Under the pieces are notes generated by a model that saw only the letters and a program-made list of their open reading frames with translations, ran no database searches and was not told the origin of the DNA. The translations under genes and the position numbers were made by a program. Positions 1 to 6,489 of a stretch of 13,893 bases of DNA are shown in pieces (position 1 is the stretch's first letter; each line of letters opens with the position of its first letter). This DNA is from a bacterium (lineage in GTDB: Bacteria; Verrucomicrobiota; Verrucomicrobiae; JAJYAR01), in the NCBI GenBank assembly GCA_021779435.1, contig JAJYAR010000026.1:1-13893 (forward strand), in the 5' to 3' direction.

Positions 1-1
1 G

Positions 2-115
2 GGCCTGGTCCGCGCACGTGCCGAGGCGACCGGCGGGCGAACCACGGTGCAGTCGCAACGCAACGGCGGCACCACCGTCCGCATCGTCTGGCCGCTCCCC
101 GGGGGAAACGGCTGA
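2..115 (+). CDS. Sensor histidine kinase, C-terminal end only (partial)
   Basis: Only the last 37 codons lie in the window, read from base 2 and ending at TGA 113-115. The translation begins GLVRARAEATGG and ends with GGTTVRIVWPLPGG. This matches the end of a HATPase_c ATP-binding domain: the G2 helix followed by the final beta hairpin with its GT-x-V-x-I-x-x-P pattern. The protein would be the kinase of a two-component system, but the sensor part and the phosphoacceptor histidine lie outside the window, so subfamily and signal cannot be told. It converges on the minus-strand regulator operon. It could be part of a plus-strand kinase-regulator pair upstream, or the partner of the LuxR-type regulator facing it. 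The identification rests on a short tail and is moderate. Confidence 0.6.
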   Translation, partial: GLVRARAEATGGRTTVQSQRNGGTTVRIVWPLPGGNG

Positions 116-134
116 CAGCGCCTCCCGAAGCGGT

Positions 135-150
135 CGCGGGTTCGGCCGCG
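135..150. terminator. GC hairpin between convergent genes
   Basis: CGCGG (135-139) and CCGCG (146-150) form a perfect 5-bp stem with a 6-nt loop. It lies in the 58-bp gap between the kinase end and the LuxR-type regulator end. There is no T-tract on either side, so a terminator role is only suggested by position. Confidence 0.25.
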
Positions 151-163
151 CAGAATCGGGGCC

Positions 164-188
164 ATGAAGCGGGTCAATGAAGCGGGTC
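164..188. repeat. 12-bp tandem duplication, period 13, at the regulator stop codon
   Basis: ATGAAGCGGGTC occurs at 164-175 and again at 177-188, separated by one A. On the minus strand the junction base plus the first two bases of the outer copy make the TGA (176-174) that ends the LuxR-type regulator. The duplication therefore sets where this protein stops. Confidence 0.85.
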
Positions 189-899
189 GAGCAATCCCCT
201 GTCGCGCAGAAACGCCGCGAGCGCCGTGGCGTCGCGCAAGCCCAGCTTGCGCATCAGGTTGGCGCGATGCTTCTCCACCGTCTTGGCACTGACCCGCAGA
301 TGCGCCGCGGCGGTGCGGTTGGTGTAGCCCTGGGCGATGAGGCGCAGGATGTTGCGCTCCTGGAGCGTCAGCCGGTCCCATGGGCTGGCGTCGCCGGCGG
401 GGCGCACGGCTCCGCGCTGCCGGTGGGAGCCTCCGGCCGGCATATCGGACGACCGCGCGGACGACAGCGCGGACGCCGCCGTGGCCGACAACACGCCCGA
501 CAGCGAGGAAGAAACGAATTTCCGCCCGCTGGAGGGGGCTCGCACGGCCCGCAGCAGGTCATCGAGGGGATCCTGTGCCGCGATGAAGCCGTCCCATTCG
601 GCACGCAGGACCGCGCGGACCAGCTCGTCGGCCGTGCAGTTCGTGGTCGCCAGGATCCGGCCCCGCGGCAGACCGTTGCGGATGCGATGCAGGGTTGCGG
701 GCTGCCATTGTCCCGGAGAGGAAAGATCGACCAGGATCACGTCCGGCGCCTGCGCATCCGCCTGCAGCAGGATTTCGTCGCTGCCGGCGCAGGAGCCGAC
801 CACCTCGAGGTCGGGCTGGGAGGCGAGGCACGCGCACAGGCTGGCGCGCAAGGGCGCGCTGCCGGAGCAGATCAGGACACGACGACGCAACGCATGCAT
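174..899 (-). CDS. LuxR/NarL-family response regulator with degenerate receiver
   Basis: 241 aa. Residues 5-125 have the length and pattern of a CheY-like receiver: strand RVLIC, a putative phosphoacceptor D58 in VILVD, and T85/T86 at the end of beta 4. Residues 177-231 are a LuxR-type helix-turn-helix (LTLQERNILRLIAQGYTN, then SAKTVEKHRANLMRKLG), which binds DNA. The linker of nearly 50 residues is rich in Ser, Ala and Gly. The acidic pair that binds magnesium after beta 1 is replaced by Ser-Gly-Ser (12-14), and the conserved Lys after beta 5 is replaced in FIAAQD (105-110). Normal phosphorylation therefore looks impaired. The ATG at 899 follows a strong GGAGG with 5-nt spacing, 17 bp after the kinase gene, so it is probably the third gene of that operon. 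Target genes are unknown. Confidence 0.88.
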   Translation of the reverse strand: MHALRRRVLICSGSAPLRASLCACLASQPDLEVVGSCAGSDEILLQADAQAPDVILVDLSSPGQWQPATLHRIRNGLPRGRILATTNCTADELVRAVLRAEWDGFIAAQDPLDDLLRAVRAPSSGRKFVSSSLSGVLSATAASALSSARSSDMPAGGSHRQRGAVRPAGDASPWDRLTLQERNILRLIAQGYTNRTAAAHLRVSAKTVEKHRANLMRKLGLRDATALAAFLRDRGLLDPLH

Positions 900-916
900 A
901 GGTTCCTCCCCGAAAC

Positions 917-2359
917 TCAGGAATGCGGCAGATCGCCGGCGTCTTCCGCCGCGGCCGGGACATCGGGCGCGACGGCGGGGACGGGCGGAAACTCGACAGT
1001 AACCTGCAACCCACCCAGGGGGGACTGCGCAAGCGCAAGTTCCGCGCCGTGCATTTCCGCCACCGCGCGCACGATGGACAGGCCAATCCCGCAGCCTTCG
1101 GCGCCGGAATTGGGCAAACGGAAGAAGCGCTCGAACACCTGTTGCCGCTGCGCCTCCGGGATGCCCGGACCGCTGTCTTCGACGATCAGGAATCCGCGTC
1201 CATCGCGCGTGCCGGTGCGGACGCGGATCGTTCCCGAGACCGGCGTGTAGCGGATGGCGTTGTCGAGCAGGTTGCGCACCAGCACCGCGACCCCGAATTC
1301 CGTCGCCTCGACGTCGGCGGCGTCGAATTCCTCGATGATCGTCTGCGATCGCCGGTCGGCCGATGAACGCAGTTCGTCGATGACGTGCGCCGCCACCGAA
1401 TCGAGCTGCAGCCGCACCGCCTGGGCGCGCAACGCGATCAGCCCGTCGATCCGGGACATCGTCAGCAGCTGGTCGACCATATGGGACGTATGGTCGATCG
1501 ACGACGCCAATCGGGCGAGCATGCGCTGCCGGCTGGCCTCGTCGCGCGTCAGCGAAGCCACCTGCGCCTGGATCTTGATATTGGCCAGCGGGGTGCGGAG
1601 TTCGTGGGCGGCGGCGGCGGTGAAGCTGCGTTCGACCGCCAGCGCGTTTTCGATCCGGGAAAACAGCGAATTGATCGCCGCGACGATCGGCGTCAGTTCG
1701 AGCGGCAGGCCGGCGAGCGGGAGCGGACGCAGGTCGTCGGGAGACCGCTGACGCAACTGCAGGGCCGACTCGTCCAGGCTGCCGGTGGCGGCGCGGACCA
1801 TCCAGGCCCCGAACCCGAGCGGCACGGCCAGGGAGAAGAGCAACGGAATCAGCAGCAGCGGCAGATCGGGAACGAGATACACCGACCGCGCCGACAGCGG
1901 CTCGGCCATTTCGAGGATCTTGCTGTTGTCGTCGGACGCAATCACGATGACCCGGCTGCGCACGCCCCGCACCAGATTGGTGGAAAACCCTCTCTGCCGG
2001 AGGGGGGCAAATGGCGCACGGCCGGTGTGAACGCTCACGAGCAGCAGTTGGCCCTCGGGCGTCCAGATCTGGTAGTGGTAATGAGCCCCGACCGTTTGCG
2101 CGCCTTCGACGTGGACGATCCCCGCCCCGGCCGCCTCGAGTTCGGTGATTTCGTGGTCGGCGAAGGTCAGCAGTTCTTCCGCGATATCGCGCAGCCGGTG
2201 GTCGAACAAGGCATTGCTGATGTGGCGCGAAACGAAAAATGTCGCCGTCCCGCCGACCAGCCAGGCGATGGCGGTGACGCTCGCCGTCAGCACCAGCAGC
2301 CGGCGACGCAGGGACCAGCCGGGCGCTGCCGGCGGCGACGCCTCGCTGCTACTGTGCAT
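917..2359 (-). CDS. Membrane sensor histidine kinase (QseC/PmrB/TctE-like)
   Basis: 480 aa inner-membrane kinase. A first membrane helix (about 21-43) and a second (about 163-188) enclose a periplasmic sensor part of roughly 118 residues. The cytoplasmic part has the HisKA H-box AAAHELRTPLAN with the phosphoacceptor H252, the N-box NLLDNAIRYTP (N367), the G1 box VEDSGPGIP (395-401), the F-box FERFF (409-413) and the G2 box GCGIGLSIV (422-430). It should autophosphorylate on H252 and pass phosphate to the OmpR-type regulator encoded just upstream. The start ATG overlaps the regulator's end by 11 bp (ATGCACAGTAG) and lacks a clear Shine-Dalgarno, so translational coupling is likely. The periplasmic part has no motif I can tie to a ligand. 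The proline/alanine-rich end after 458 is probably disordered. Confidence 0.93.
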   Translation of the reverse strand: MHSSSEASPPAAPGWSLRRRLLVLTASVTAIAWLVGGTATFFVSRHISNALFDHRLRDIAEELLTFADHEITELEAAGAGIVHVEGAQTVGAHYHYQIWTPEGQLLLVSVHTGRAPFAPLRQRGFSTNLVRGVRSRVIVIASDDNSKILEMAEPLSARSVYLVPDLPLLLIPLLFSLAVPLGFGAWMVRAATGSLDESALQLRQRSPDDLRPLPLAGLPLELTPIVAAINSLFSRIENALAVERSFTAAAAHELRTPLANIKIQAQVASLTRDEASRQRMLARLASSIDHTSHMVDQLLTMSRIDGLIALRAQAVRLQLDSVAAHVIDELRSSADRRSQTIIEEFDAADVEATEFGVAVLVRNLLDNAIRYTPVSGTIRVRTGTRDGRGFLIVEDSGPGIPEAQRQQVFERFFRLPNSGAEGCGIGLSIVRAVAEMHGAELALAQSPLGGLQVTVEFPPVPAVAPDVPAAAEDAGDLPHS

Positions 2360-3014
2360 GCGGGCTGAGGCGGTAGCCGGTTCCCCGAACGGTCTCGATC
2401 AGGTCGCGGGAAAGTTTGCGGCGCAGGTTGTGGACATGCACTTCGATGGCGTTGCTCTCGATCTCCTCGCCCCAGCCGTACAGGGCTTCCTCGAGCTGCT
2501 TGCGAGTGAGCACTCGTCCTCGGTTGCGCAGCAAGGTATCGAGGATGCGGTACTCGCGCTTGGTCAATTCCACGCGGCCGCCTTTCCACATGGCAACGTG
2601 ATCGCTGCGCGAGAGCAGCAGCGACCCATACTCGAGCATGGCCTCCGTCTTGCCGCCGTGGCGCCGGGCCAGCGCGCGCAACCGCGCCCCCAGCTCGAGG
2701 AGATCGAACGGCTTGACCAGATAATCGTCCGCACCGAGATTCAGCAGGCGTACCCGATCGAGGACGAAACCGCGCGCGGTCAGCACGAGGACCGGCGTAT
2801 AGTCGGATCGCTCGCGCCAGCTACGCAGGAGGCTTTCCCCGGGAATCCCGGGCAGGCCCAGGTCCAGCACGATGGTGTCGTATTTCTGCGCGATCAAGGC
2901 GGCGTCCGCGCTGGCGCCGTCGGTGCGCCAATCTACGGCAAATCCTTCCAGTTCCAGGCCATGTGCGGTGGAGGCGCCGAGCGTGGGGTCATCTTCGACA
3001 ATGAGGGTGCGCAC
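2349..3014 (-). CDS. OmpR/PhoB-family response regulator (QseB/PmrA/TctD-like)
   Basis: 221 aa. The N-terminal receiver has all catalytic positions: acidic cluster E7-D8-D9, phosphoacceptor D51 in IVLDLGLPG, T79 and K101 in DDYLVKPFDLLEL. The C-terminal winged helix (about 125-218) has the OmpR-type pattern ELTKREYRILDTLL, then NAIEVHVHNLRRKL and IETVRGTGYRL. It is a DNA-binding transcription factor driven by the overlapping kinase gene. The start is GTG at 3014, with AGGA nine bases upstream; the protein then begins MRTLIVEDD, as usual in the family. It is the first gene of the regulator-kinase-regulator operon and is divergent from the DsbD-like gene, so that gene is a natural candidate target. 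Which subfamily it belongs to, and the signal sensed, cannot be settled by eye. Confidence 0.93.
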   Translation of the reverse strand: MRTLIVEDDPTLGASTAHGLELEGFAVDWRTDGASADAALIAQKYDTIVLDLGLPGIPGESLLRSWRERSDYTPVLVLTARGFVLDRVRLLNLGADDYLVKPFDLLELGARLRALARRHGGKTEAMLEYGSLLLSRSDHVAMWKGGRVELTKREYRILDTLLRNRGRVLTRKQLEEALYGWGEEIESNAIEVHVHNLRRKLSRDLIETVRGTGYRLSPHAQ

Positions 3015-3123
3015 GATTGGAGTTCCTGTTCGAGGTTGTTATCCATGCGACGTGGACGCTCCGGGGAACTTCGCACGAAACGGCGCGTTCGAAGAGGCGT
3101 TGGGCTGCAATCCCGGAGAGCGG
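3015..3123. promoter_or_regulatory. Divergent control region between the regulator operon and the dsbD-like gene
   Basis: This 109-bp gap must hold the promoters of both divergent units unless they lie inside the genes. On the minus strand GATAAC (3043-3038) is a weak -10-like element about 24 bp before the GTG start; no good -35 precedes it. On the plus strand GGAG at 3115-3118 is the Shine-Dalgarno for the ATG at 3124. I see no convincing plus-strand promoter hexamers. Confidence 0.4.
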
Positions 3124-5343
3124 ATGCTGTGTATGGTACGAACCTTCCTTAATGCAATATTAGTCCTGGCCTGGCTTGCGGCCGGCACTACGGCGCGGGC
3201 CGCGATTCCGGGCGATCAATTCGATCCGAACGCCGGATACGTACGGGCAGCACTGGTGTCGGAATTCAACGGCGTCGTGCCCGGTCAGACCGCCACCCTG
3301 GGCGTGCGGCTGCGACACGAAGCCCACTGGCACACGTACTGGAAGGTGGCCGGCGATGCCGGCCTGCCCACCCGCCTGCGCTGGCAAATGCCTGCGGGCT
3401 ATACCGCGGGACCGATCCAGTGGCCGGCTCCGACCCTGCTGCGGGTCGGCGATCTCGCGAACTACGGATATGAAGGCGAAGTGCTGCTGCCGGTGTCGGT
3501 ACGGGTTCCCGCTTCGGCCGTGCCCGGCGCCACCGCGCGCTTCGCAGTGCGCGCCGATTGGCTGGTCTGCAACGACGTCTGCGTCCCGGGCGGAGCGGAT
3601 CTCACGCTGTCGCTGCCGGTGCGGACGGCGGGCTCGCTGCTGCCCACGCCCGATGCGACGGAATTCGCGGCGACGCGGGCCCGCATCCCGGTGCCGCGGG
3701 CGCTTCCCGGCCTGAAGGCGGCATGGGATGGGACGCACATCCGCCTGCGCCTTGCCGGCGCGGGTCCGGTACCGGACAACCTGCGGTTCTTCCCGCTGGA
3801 ACCCGGACGGATCCAGGCGGCCACGGGACAACGGCCGGCCTTCGCCGACGGCGGCTTGCACCTGGACCTGGCGGCGGCAACCCCGATCGATCCGGCGTTC
3901 CATACCCTGCGCGGCGTCCTGGAGTCCGGCAACACGGCAACCGAAATCGCAGTCGCGATCGCCGGAGCGCCGACACCCAAGGCGGTGGCCAGGACGACGG
4001 CGGCGAGCGCCTACGGCGCGGACGCGGCCGAGGCCGCCCAATCTGCGGACCTCACACCCGTCGCGGGTCCCGGAGAGGCGCCCCCCGCCCCGCCGCCCGC
4101 ATCGCCGGCGGATCGGGCGCTGCTGGTCGCGCTGGCCGGCGCGTTCCTGGGCGGCATGATCCTGAACCTGATGCCCTGCGTGTTTCCCGTGCTGTCGCTA
4201 AAGCTGATCGGCCTGGTCCGGCATCGCGCCGAATCGCCCTCCCGGCTGCGCGCCCACGGGCTGGCGTATGCCGGCGGCGCCGTGCTGACTTTCGTCGGGC
4301 TGGCCGGTGCGCTGCTGGGCCTGCGGGCGGCGGGAGCGCAAATCGGCTGGGGCTTCCAGTTGCAGTCGCCAGGCATGATCGCAACCTTGGCCGGACTGTT
4401 TTTTCTGATCGGGCTGAATCTCCTCGGCCTGTTCGAATTTTCCTTCGGCACGCGGTTGGCGAACGGTCGCCTGGCCCGTGCGCTGGACGGAGACGGCCCG
4501 CGCGCCAGCTTTGCGACGGGCGCGCTGGCCGTGCTCGTGGCATCGCCCTGCACCGGACCGTTCATGGGTGCCGCCGTCGGCTTCGCCGCCACCCAGCCTG
4601 CGGCGACGGCATTGATGGTGTTTGCCGTCCTCGGCGCCGGCATGGCGACGCCCTACCTGATCGTGACGTTTTTCCCTCCCCTGCTGCGCCTGCTGCCGCG
4701 ACCGGGCGCATGGATGGCGCGTTTCAAGCACATCATGGCGGTCCCGATGTTCCTGACCTGCGTCTGGCTGCTGTGGGTGCTGGCGCAGCAGGTTGACGCC
4801 AAAGGACTCGTCGCGATGGCGGCGGCCCTGGCCGGGTTCGGCCTGTTCGGCTGGGCGTTGGGCCGGGTCCAGCGGGGCGGCCGGCAATTCCGGTGGCTTG
4901 CCGCCGTCGCGGCAATCGCGGCGCTGGCGGTGCCGGTCTCGTTTGCCGCCATGCCGCCGCAATCGGCATCCGCCCTGGCCGCAAGCGCCGCAGCCGGCAG
5001 CGACGGCTGGGCCGGCTGGTCCCCCCGGGCGCAGCAGCAGGCATTGGCGCAGGGGCGACCGGTGTTCGTCGACTTCACCGCCGCGTGGTGCATCAGTTGC
5101 AAGGCCAATGAGCACCTCGTGCTGCGGGACGCGCGGGTCGAGCAGGCGCTGCGCGCCCATCACGTCGCGCTGCTGCGCGCCGACTGGACGCGGCGCAACG
5201 AAGCGATCTCGCGGGAGCTGGCACGTTTTTCCCGCAGCGGCGTACCGATGTACGTGGTCTACAACCGCTCCGGCGACCCACAGCTGCTGCCCGAAATTCT
5301 GTCCACAGCCGTGGTCCTCGACGCGCTGAACCGGCTGCAGTAG
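3124..5343 (+). CDS. DsbD/ScsB-like membrane thiol:disulfide interchange protein
   Basis: 739 aa from ATG 3124, supported by GGAG five bases upstream. An N-terminal signal peptide (1 to about 26, ending ARA) leads into a periplasmic DsbD-alpha/ScsB-like beta domain with a C149-x3-C153 pair. A linker rich in Ala and Pro precedes the multi-spanning DsbD domain (about 335-610) with paired cysteines C352 (NLMPCVFP) and C476 (ASPCTGPF). The C-terminal periplasmic thioredoxin-like domain has C656-x2-C659 in FTAAWCISCKANE. Such proteins take electrons from cytoplasmic thioredoxin and pass them across the inner membrane to periplasmic partners through successive cysteine pairs; all three pairs are present. 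It is longer than E. coli DsbD (565 aa), mainly in the N-terminal part, as in ScsB-like members. A start at 3133 is possible. The frame stays open upstream into the regulator gene, but that part is antisense shadow. Confidence 0.9.
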   Translation: MLCMVRTFLNAILVLAWLAAGTTARAAIPGDQFDPNAGYVRAALVSEFNGVVPGQTATLGVRLRHEAHWHTYWKVAGDAGLPTRLRWQMPAGYTAGPIQWPAPTLLRVGDLANYGYEGEVLLPVSVRVPASAVPGATARFAVRADWLVCNDVCVPGGADLTLSLPVRTAGSLLPTPDATEFAATRARIPVPRALPGLKAAWDGTHIRLRLAGAGPVPDNLRFFPLEPGRIQAATGQRPAFADGGLHLDLAAATPIDPAFHTLRGVLESGNTATEIAVAIAGAPTPKAVARTTAASAYGADAAEAAQSADLTPVAGPGEAPPAPPPASPADRALLVALAGAFLGGMILNLMPCVFPVLSLKLIGLVRHRAESPSRLRAHGLAYAGGAVLTFVGLAGALLGLRAAGAQIGWGFQLQSPGMIATLAGLFFLIGLNLLGLFEFSFGTRLANGRLARALDGDGPRASFATGALAVLVASPCTGPFMGAAVGFAATQPAATALMVFAVLGAGMATPYLIVTFFPPLLRLLPRPGAWMARFKHIMAVPMFLTCVWLLWVLAQQVDAKGLVAMAAALAGFGLFGWALGRVQRGGRQFRWLAAVAAIAALAVPVSFAAMPPQSASALAASAAAGSDGWAGWSPRAQQQALAQGRPVFVDFTAAWCISCKANEHLVLRDARVEQALRAHHVALLRADWTRRNEAISRELARFSRSGVPMYVVYNRSGDPQLLPEILSTAVVLDALNRLQ
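3148..3164 (+). promoter_or_regulatory. AT-rich patch resembling a PmrA/QseB-type box
   Basis: CTTAAT (3148-3153), five bases, then ATTAGT (3159-3164) resembles the direct hexamer repeat with 5-bp spacing known for PmrA-type regulators; the second half matches 4 of 6. It lies in the signal-peptide codons of the dsbD-like gene, where it forces the codons CTT-AAT-GCA-ATA-TTA. Those are rare in DNA of this composition. It lies about 134 bp from the start of the OmpR-type regulator gene. Confidence 0.35.
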
Positions 5344-5364
5344 TCGCTCGGAAGGGGCGCTCGA
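5344..5364 (+). other. Start of the dsbD-to-small-ORF gap; no clear terminator
   Basis: The 99-bp gap after the dsbD-like stop contains GCTCGAGC with partly complementary G/C flanks, but no T-tract follows. I see no clear terminator here, so read-through into the small membrane protein gene is possible. Confidence 0.3.
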
Positions 5365-5400
5365 GCGGAGCCCTCAAGTCGACGGCGCCGATGCCGATCT

Positions 5401-5419
5401 GTAAGGGGACGTCCCCTAC
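5401..5419. promoter_or_regulatory. Perfect palindrome, candidate operator
   Basis: GGGGACGTCCCC (5405-5416) is a perfect 12-bp palindrome. GTA (5401-5403) and TAC (5417-5419) extend the symmetry with one extra A on the left. It has no loop, which suits a dimeric protein binding site better than a terminator. It lies 26 bp before the ATG of the small membrane protein. Confidence 0.45.
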
Positions 5420-5442
5420 GTTCCGCATGACAGGCGCCTACC

Positions 5443-5667
5443 ATGGGCTTTCGGATTCTGCTCTCGCTGGCTGCGGCAATCGCCTATGAATGGATTGCCG
5501 GGCCGGAGGTGCATTCGCTGATGGAACTGGGCGGCGCGGCGATCCGGACGGCATGCGCGACGATGCTCGCGCTGGTGGTCGCGGAAACCGTGCACGCCTT
5601 GTTTCGGGCGGTCATGACCCTGGATGACCGGCCCTTCGCAAGCCGGCAGAACACCCCGCAGCGCTGA
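5443..5667 (+). CDS. Small hypothetical membrane protein
   Basis: 74 aa; I do not recognise a family. Two hydrophobic stretches are visible: about residues 2-20 (GFRILLSLAAAIAYEWIAG) and about 28-55, rich in Ala and Leu. A short polar tail ending NTPQR follows. The codons are strongly GC-ending, as expected for a real gene here. The ATG at 5443 has only a weak AGG eight bases upstream. It lies 99 bp after the dsbD-like gene on the same strand, so it could be cotranscribed or driven separately from the palindromic site just upstream. It is convergent with the SET-domain gene. Codon use and membrane pattern support a gene; the function is unknown. Confidence 0.6.
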   Translation: MGFRILLSLAAAIAYEWIAGPEVHSLMELGGAAIRTACATMLALVVAETVHALFRAVMTLDDRPFASRQNTPQR

Positions 5668-5680
5668 GGCCGGACGGACG

Positions 5681-5700
5681 CGCCGGCCCCGGAACCGGCG
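5681..5700. terminator. GC-rich hairpin between convergent genes
   Basis: CGCCGG (5681-5686) and CCGGCG (5695-5700) make a perfect 6-bp stem with an 8-nt loop in the 63-bp gap between the small membrane protein and the SET gene ends. No T-tract is present; the terminator role is inferred from position. Confidence 0.35.
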
Positions 5701-5730
5701 GGACAGACTCCCGCGGGCTCCGGCGGCGGA

Positions 5731-6345
5731 TCACTTCTTCTTCGCCAGCATCGTCCCGCGGCAATCGGGCGCGCCGCACAGGCACCGATACTGCTTCTTC
5801 AGCTTCTTCGTGATCTTCTCGTCGATGATCAGGCAGTAGTCGTAGACGAGTTCCTCACCGGCGTGGATGTCGCGCAGCGCCTCGACGTAGACGCGGCCGG
5901 ATTCGGTTTCCGCCGTTTCGCAGTTCGGCGCACAGGAGTGATTGATCCAGCGCGAGGAATTCCCCCCGATCGAACCGTCGATCACCCGCTTGCCATCCGA
6001 CAGCGAGAAGAAGAACGTATGACTGGGATCGTCGGGATCCGAAGGCGGGCGGCGGTCCGCCTCCTTCCAGGAAATGATCTCCCCCCGGTATTCGATGATG
6101 CGTTCGCCGGCGCGGATCTCGCGGGCGGCATAGACCCCCCGGCCATGAATGCCGGAATCGCGAACCACGATCTTGGCTTTGCGAGTGGTGGACGCCGGGG
6201 CCGCGGACTTGCGCGCCGGGCCGGCGGCCTTTTTCGCGGGGGACTTGCGGCCGTTGGAAACCGCTTTATCGGAACGCTTCGCGGCCGACTTCGCGGTGGT
6301 CTTCGCGGCGGTCTTGCCGATGGTCTTGACGGTGGACTTGGGCAT
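5731..6345 (-). CDS. SET-domain protein-lysine methyltransferase with histone H1-like tail
   Basis: 204 aa from ATG 6345. Residues 1 to about 57 are a basic low-complexity tail with about 13 Lys and many Ala (KTAAKTTAKSAAK, SPAKKA), like histone H1 or AlgP-type tails. Residues 58-182 are a SET domain: GIHGRGVYAAREIRAGE (N-terminal cofactor-binding part), the pseudoknot motif NHSC (135-138) with APNCE, and ELVYDY (165-170) with the catalytic tyrosine region. A post-SET zinc site follows (C188-x-C190-x4-C195, with C138 as likely fourth ligand). It should transfer methyl groups from S-adenosylmethionine to protein lysines; the substrate is unknown. An in-frame ATG at 6390 would add 15 residues, but neither start has a good Shine-Dalgarno. 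MPKS looks the more natural beginning. It is divergent from the HDOD gene and ends convergent with the small membrane gene. Confidence 0.9.
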   Translation of the reverse strand: MPKSTVKTIGKTAAKTTAKSAAKRSDKAVSNGRKSPAKKAAGPARKSAAPASTTRKAKIVVRDSGIHGRGVYAAREIRAGERIIEYRGEIISWKEADRRPPSDPDDPSHTFFFSLSDGKRVIDGSIGGNSSRWINHSCAPNCETAETESGRVYVEALRDIHAGEELVYDYCLIIDEKITKKLKKQYRCLCGAPDCRGTMLAKKK

Positions 6346-6398
6346 GGATCGGGAACCCGGCTTCTTCGGAATCGCGCCGAAGTATCGCATTAACTGGT

Positions 6399-6412
6399 AC
6401 GGACTAATCCGT
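6399..6412. promoter_or_regulatory. Small dyad in the SET/HDOD divergent region
   Basis: ACGGA-CTAA-TCCGT is a perfect 5-bp inverted repeat, followed on the plus strand by a T-rich stretch. It lies in the 141-bp region between the divergent SET and HDOD genes (6346-6486), the most AT-rich part of this neighbourhood. It may be an operator; TTGAAA on the minus strand (6424-6419) is a possible -35 for the SET gene, without a good -10 at normal spacing. Confidence 0.25.
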
Positions 6413-6475
6413 TTTCTCTTTCAACTTTTGCCCGCGGCGCGCCGATACAGTAGGCATCCCGCTGGAAAAGTAGAC

Positions 6476-6489
6476 GGAGTAGCGCCTTG
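6476..6489 (+). promoter_or_regulatory. Ribosome binding site that supports a TTG start
   Basis: GGAG at 6476-6479 lies seven bases before TTG 6487-6489. The next in-frame ATG is at 6574, inside the protein's first domain and without such a site, so TTG is the better start for the HDOD gene. Confidence 0.7.

Noticed and set aside
1385..2368. A 327-codon plus-strand frame opposite the histidine kinase
   Set aside because: The minus strand holds a complete kinase with H, N, G1, F and G2 boxes; the plus frame is an antisense shadow.
2872..3123. An 84-codon N-terminal extension of the dsbD-like gene
   Set aside because: It lies mostly antisense to the response regulator. The ATG at 3124 has a Shine-Dalgarno and starts a proper signal peptide.
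3178..3975. Minus-strand open frames opposite the dsbD-like gene
   Set aside because: They are Arg-rich antisense frames with no start signals or motifs; the plus strand explains the sequence.
3558..4796. A 412-codon frame inside the dsbD-like gene in another reading frame
   Set aside because: It has Arg/Gly/Pro-rich composition with no domains. The overlapping frame carries the conserved DsbD cysteines and membrane segments.
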